Assembly (NCBI GenBank): GCA_041576975.1
Contig: JBFGJY010000049.1
Coordinates: forward strand, 1-18,398
Length of the DNA: 18,398 nucleotides
Direction of reading: 5' to 3'
Source of the DNA: JBFGJY01 sp041576975
Lineage (GTDB): Bacteria > Pseudomonadota > Gammaproteobacteria > UBA4575
In this document: piece by piece, positions 15,521-18,398 of the stretch
Numbering within the stretch: the stretch's first letter is position 1
How the letters are laid out: every line of letters begins with the position of its first letter
Notes under the pieces: model-generated
Databases searched by the model: none
What the model was told of the DNA's origin: nothing
What the model saw: only the letters and a program-made list of their open reading frames with translations
Translations under genes and position numbers: made by a program

Positions 15521-16038
15521 ATTAATTTAACCTTTTTGCTTAAGATATTACTATTGATTAACTATAATTGGTGATTGATATCTTACTGATATAATTATAC
15601 GTGTCATCAATATATTCGCACTGGCATAAACTTGAGTGTATTTGATGTGACTATAAAGTGTTTTTATTAAAGCTTTAATTGTAAACTTCCAAATTAAGAT
15701 AGATAAAGACTATATAGATAATAAGAAGCTACTAAATTATAAAGCATTGGTTGCACGATTATTTGCCTAAATTTTTTTTTAAAATATGTGTGCGCTTAAT
15801 CTCTTCATTTCAAGATTTCAATTAAAAATTTGTCCTCAAACGTTTAATTAATAATTAAACTTTTGCTTTGTTAAAAGAGTGTTACAGTATAGTCAAACGA
15901 GTTGATGATGTATTTTTTTATATTAAATTTTCATAAACTCTAGAAATCAACTATCTTGTGATGATCTTTTCTAAATGCATGATTTCTAATTAAAGTATAA
16001 AAAAAGTTATTGTGCTAAATTCTTCACTATTCCTCTTG
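15521..16038. other. Gene-free AT-rich spacer between prmC and iorA
   Basis: About 520 bases with no coding frame I can support and no RNA gene. It must hold the promoter of the iorA operon (minus strand): a TATAAT at 15595-15600 read on the minus strand is a -10 candidate, but no good -35 sits 17 bases upstream. ATTGATT (15552-15558) and GATTGAT (15573-15579), nearly one sequence repeated 21 bases apart, could be a regulator half-site pair. The end of prmC is not followed by a clear intrinsic terminator. Confidence 0.5.
15842..15860 (+). repeat. Perfect AT-rich hairpin
   Basis: GTTTAATT and AATTAAAC form a perfect 8-base stem around AAT, and TTTT follows on the plus strand. It resembles a weak intrinsic terminator, but no plus-strand gene lies upstream, and such palindromes arise easily at this base composition. 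Confidence 0.35.
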
Positions 16039-16872
16039 CTATTTATTTCTACCACATGTGACACGGTCTAATTGTGCTAAATCTTTATAAGTTTTCACTT
16101 GCTTAAATCCATATTGTTTAAATAGTTGTTGTACTTTAGTTGCTTGTTCAAAGCTGTGTTCTACGACTAAACTTCCTTGTGAGTATAAATATTGATTAGC
16201 TCCTGCAATTACTAGCTTTAAATCCTGCAAGCCATTGTCATTGCTGATTACAGCTTTACTTGGTTCGTATTGGGTAACGGGTTGCTCTAATAGTGGATCG
16301 TTTTCTGCTACATAAGGTGGGTTACAGACAATCACATCAAACTTTTCACGGCCAATATTTTTGTACCAGTTACTGTAAATAAACTGGATTGGAGCTTGAT
16401 GCTTTGTGGCGTTTAACTTTGCAACCTCTAATGACTGTTTTGATAGATCGGTTGCAACTACTACACAATCGTCGCTCTCTTTTGAAATGGAAATTGCTAT
16501 CGCACCTGAGCCTGTACCTAAATCCAATATGCGTGGTGTTTGCTTTTCGGCAATTAAATCTAGTGTGATTTCTACTAATAATTCAGATTCTGGTCGTGGG
16601 ATTAATACATGTTTGTTAACGATGAAATCAAGCGACCAAAATTCTTTTTTCCCGATTATATAGGCAAGTGGTTCCCCCTTGCTGCGGCGATTAAGGAATA
16701 ACTTAAATAATGTTAATTGTTCGTTAGATAGTTCTTTCTCAGGATATGCAATCAGTTTCGTTTGTTTAATATTGTATGTATGACAGACTAAAAGCTGCGC
16801 ATCAAGTTTGGCACTGTCACTATTCGATGCGAGTTTGGCTATTGCAAAATCAATAGCTTCTTGAAAGGTCAT
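16039..16872 (-). CDS. prmC: Peptide chain release factor N5-glutamine methyltransferase PrmC
   Basis: A SAM-dependent enzyme that methylates the Gln of the GGQ motif in RF1 and RF2, raising their activity. It has 277 residues, the normal length. The helical N-terminal substrate-recognition domain (about 1-85) contains GEPLAYIIGKKEFWS, followed by HVLIPRPESELLVE. The methyltransferase fold shows SAM-binding ILDLGTGSGAIAISIS (115-130), VATDLSKQSLEVAKLN, and the catalytic VCNPPYV with NPPY at 184-187. The ATG is 12 bases after the prfA stop on the same strand, so it is the third gene of hemA-prfA-prmC, and its substrate is made by the gene just ahead of it. Confidence 0.96.
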   Translation of the reverse strand: MTFQEAIDFAIAKLASNSDSAKLDAQLLVCHTYNIKQTKLIAYPEKELSNEQLTLFKLFLNRRSKGEPLAYIIGKKEFWSLDFIVNKHVLIPRPESELLVEITLDLIAEKQTPRILDLGTGSGAIAISISKESDDCVVVATDLSKQSLEVAKLNATKHQAPIQFIYSNWYKNIGREKFDVIVCNPPYVAENDPLLEQPVTQYEPSKAVISNDNGLQDLKLVIAGANQYLYSQGSLVVEHSFEQATKVQQLFKQYGFKQVKTYKDLAQLDRVTCGRNK

Positions 16873-16884
16873 GGGTGGTAAAAT

Positions 16885-17967
16885 TTAATCGCTTAATGTA
16901 GCAAGCAAATCGGCCTGGTGTTCATTGCGCAAAGGTTGTATGACTTGATCTACATTGCCTTGCATCATCTCGTCTAATTTATATAAAGTTAAGTTGATAC
17001 GGTGATCTGTAACGCGACCCTGAGGAAAATTATACGTACGGATGCGCTCAGAGCGATCACCGCTGCCTACCAAATTACGACGTGCTTCTGCTTGTTCGTC
17101 AAATTGTTTTTGACGCTCTTGATCTAATAGTCGAGCGCTTAACAATGACATGGCGCGCGCACGATTTTTGTGTTGCGAGCGCTCATCCTGACATTCTACT
17201 ACGATACCTGTTGGTAAATGTGTAATACGAATTGCAGAGTCGGTTTTGTTAACATGTTGTCCACCGGCCCCCGAAGCACGAAAGGTATCGATACGTAGAT
17301 CAGACGTATCAATTTCAACTTCATCGATTGCATCGACTTCCGGCATGATGGCAACTGTTGCCGCTGATGTATGCACACGTCCTTGAGATTCAGTTTCTGG
17401 TACACGTTGTACACGGTGAGCACCCGATTCAAATTTCAAATTTGAATACACCTCATTGCCTGTAATTTTGGCTATGATTTCTTTATAACCGCCATGATCA
17501 CCTTCGCTCTGATTCATGATTTCAACTTTCCAGCGCTTATTTTCTGCGTATCGAGAATACATACGAAATAAATCACCGGCAAAAATTGCGGCCTCATCAC
17601 CACCTGTACCCGCGCGTATTTCCAGAAATACATTGCTCTCATCATGTGGATCTTTGGGCAAGAGTAAAGATTGTAGTTCTTGTTCAAGTTGTTCGATTTG
17701 TTGTTCAGTAGTTTTAATTTCCTCCAATGCCATCGTTCTTAAATCTTCATCTTTATCACTTGCAAGTTCTTTTGCAGAGCTAAGATCATCCATGGTGCTT
17801 AAATACTCAGTGAATTTAGTCACAATAGGTTCAAGTTGCGCATATTCCTTTGAAAGTTTAGTAAATTCATTTTGATTATTGATCACATTTGGATCGGCAA
17901 GTTCGGCAGAAATTTCTTCGTGCCGTTCTTTAACGGTTTCAAGCTTATGTATAATTGAATCTTTCAT
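16885..17967 (-). CDS. prfA: Peptide chain release factor 1
   Basis: RF1 terminates translation at UAA and UAG codons. It has 360 residues, as in E. coli. Domain 1 is the coiled N-terminal segment (about 1-105). Domain 2 includes IRAGTGGDEAAIFAGDLFRM (117-136) and the stop-codon reading region VQRVPETESQGRVHTS, where the P-x-T tripeptide is Pro190-Glu191-Thr192. Domain 3 carries the catalytic GAGGQHVN with GGQ at 235-237, the site methylated by PrmC, and HLPTGIVVECQDERSQHKN. The start MKDSIIHKLETVKERH fits the family. No Shine-Dalgarno is visible. It lies 153 bases downstream of hemA. Confidence 0.97.
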   Translation of the reverse strand: MKDSIIHKLETVKERHEEISAELADPNVINNQNEFTKLSKEYAQLEPIVTKFTEYLSTMDDLSSAKELASDKDEDLRTMALEEIKTTEQQIEQLEQELQSLLLPKDPHDESNVFLEIRAGTGGDEAAIFAGDLFRMYSRYAENKRWKVEIMNQSEGDHGGYKEIIAKITGNEVYSNLKFESGAHRVQRVPETESQGRVHTSAATVAIMPEVDAIDEVEIDTSDLRIDTFRASGAGGQHVNKTDSAIRITHLPTGIVVECQDERSQHKNRARAMSLLSARLLDQERQKQFDEQAEARRNLVGSGDRSERIRTYNFPQGRVTDHRINLTLYKLDEMMQGNVDQVIQPLRNEHQADLLATLSD

Positions 17968-18005
17968 ATGTTATATATTTAGCATAAATAAATTGAAAAA
18001 GTTGC

Positions 18006-18040
18006 ACTCTATAGAAGAGAGCAATATTCACTAATAGAGT
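18006..18040. repeat. Inverted repeat between hemA and prfA
   Basis: ACTCTAT (18006-18012) and ATAGAGT (18034-18040) are perfect complements around a 21-base loop. On the minus strand, in the hemA-to-prfA direction, the stem is followed five bases later by a run of five T. It could attenuate read-through into prfA or be incidental. Confidence 0.35.
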
Positions 18041-18120
18041 TTTATGAAAGCTAATAAAAGTGAAGGGCTCGAGTGCTTCGACTAGCAAGCATGCCGTATG
18101 AGAATGGATTGATACTAAGT

Positions 18121-18398
18121 TTAATCATCAGAGGGAATATTTAATAGTATTCGAGCCGCTTCAATCAACTCATTTTTACCCTCTTTACCAGCGACATTTA
18201 ATGCCTCGGTAGGGTCATGTGTGAGTTTATTTGTTAATGTATAAGCCAAAAAATTTAAAACTTCATCAATAGGTTTGCCTTGTTCAAGCATTTTTTGTGC
18301 TTTTTCTAATACAGCATCTCGTTGTAACTCCGCTCTCGTGCGGAATGCGCGAACTGTATCGACTACACCTTGGCCGCGTAACCATAAGGAGAATTCTC
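18121..18398 (-). CDS. hemA: Glutamyl-tRNA reductase, C-terminal part (runs off the window)
   Basis: The first enzyme of the C5 pathway to 5-aminolevulinate: it reduces Glu-tRNA to glutamate-1-semialdehyde with NADPH. Only the last 91 residues are in the window; the 5' part lies to the right. They read EFSLWLRGQGVVDTVRAFRT onward and contain the helical dimerisation-domain signature TLTNKLTHDPTEAL, then end ARILLNIPSDD. The stop is TAA at 18123-18121. The assignment rests on this signature and on the usual hemA-prfA-prmC gene order, which the window shows. The nucleotide-binding and catalytic domains cannot be checked here. Confidence 0.93.
   Translation of the reverse strand, partial: EFSLWLRGQGVVDTVRAFRTRAELQRDAVLEKAQKMLEQGKPIDEVLNFLAYTLTNKLTHDPTEALNVAGKEGKNELIEAARILLNIPSDD

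Noticed and set aside
15900..15952. AGTTGAT/ATCAACT inverted repeat
   Set aside because: A 7-bp stem with a loop of about 39 bases in very AT-rich DNA is expected by chance.
17393..17401. RF1 stop-codon reading tripeptide is P-E-T instead of P-A-T
   Set aside because: The middle residue of the P-x-T motif varies among bacterial RF1 proteins, so this does not suggest altered stop-codon use.
17516..17875. 119-codon plus-strand open frame antisense to prfA
   Set aside because: It is a Ser/Cys-rich shadow frame inside a strongly conserved gene, with no start signal or family resemblance.

Overview
The window is a chromosomal stretch from an AT-rich gammaproteobacterium. Evidence: a beta/gamma-type gene set with mreB-mreC-mreD, hemA-prfA-prmC and rnd, plus a complete GatCAB amidotransferase, which some gammaproteobacteria carry (for example Pseudomonas-, Legionella- and Coxiella-type lineages). 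Species cannot be named from the sequence alone. No rRNA, tRNA, CRISPR array, transposase or integrase was seen.

Layout, left to right. (1) 1-880 is foreign in character: a noticeably GC-richer small four-helix membrane protein gene on the minus strand whose 3' end runs into a well-formed integron attC site (278-337). A weaker attC-like inverted repeat lies just upstream of the gene. This looks like a lone integron gene cassette inserted next to rnd, with no integrase in view. (2) 882-4502: rnd (RNase D, minus) and, divergently, a ChaN-family secreted protein, then a membrane-anchored dynamin-like GTPase. (3) 4508-7004: the mreBCD cell-shape operon on the minus strand. Its mreC appears to start at an AUA codon behind a strong Shine-Dalgarno, which restores the conserved MreC N-terminus. 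(4) 7005-7253: a divergent control region full of inverted repeats. (5) 7254-10500: gatC-gatA-gatB, the tRNA-dependent amidotransferase. (6) 10501-11284: mostly non-coding, with one small unrecognised ORF and an orphan terminator-like hairpin. (7) 11285-15520: a minus-strand operon iorA-iorB-xdhC-mocA, encoding a Tat-exported molybdenum hydroxylase of the isoquinoline 1-oxidoreductase type together with its cofactor-maturation factors; the last three genes are joined by TAATG overlaps. (8) 15521-16038: a gene-free AT-rich spacer. (9) 16039-18398: hemA (3' part only), prfA and prmC on the minus strand, linking haem precursor synthesis with release factor 1 and its methyltransferase.

Most of the window is ordinary housekeeping. 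The two points most worth checking are the isolated attC cassette at the left end and the non-canonical AUA start of mreC. Few genes have a strong Shine-Dalgarno, so where one is present it is informative about the start.
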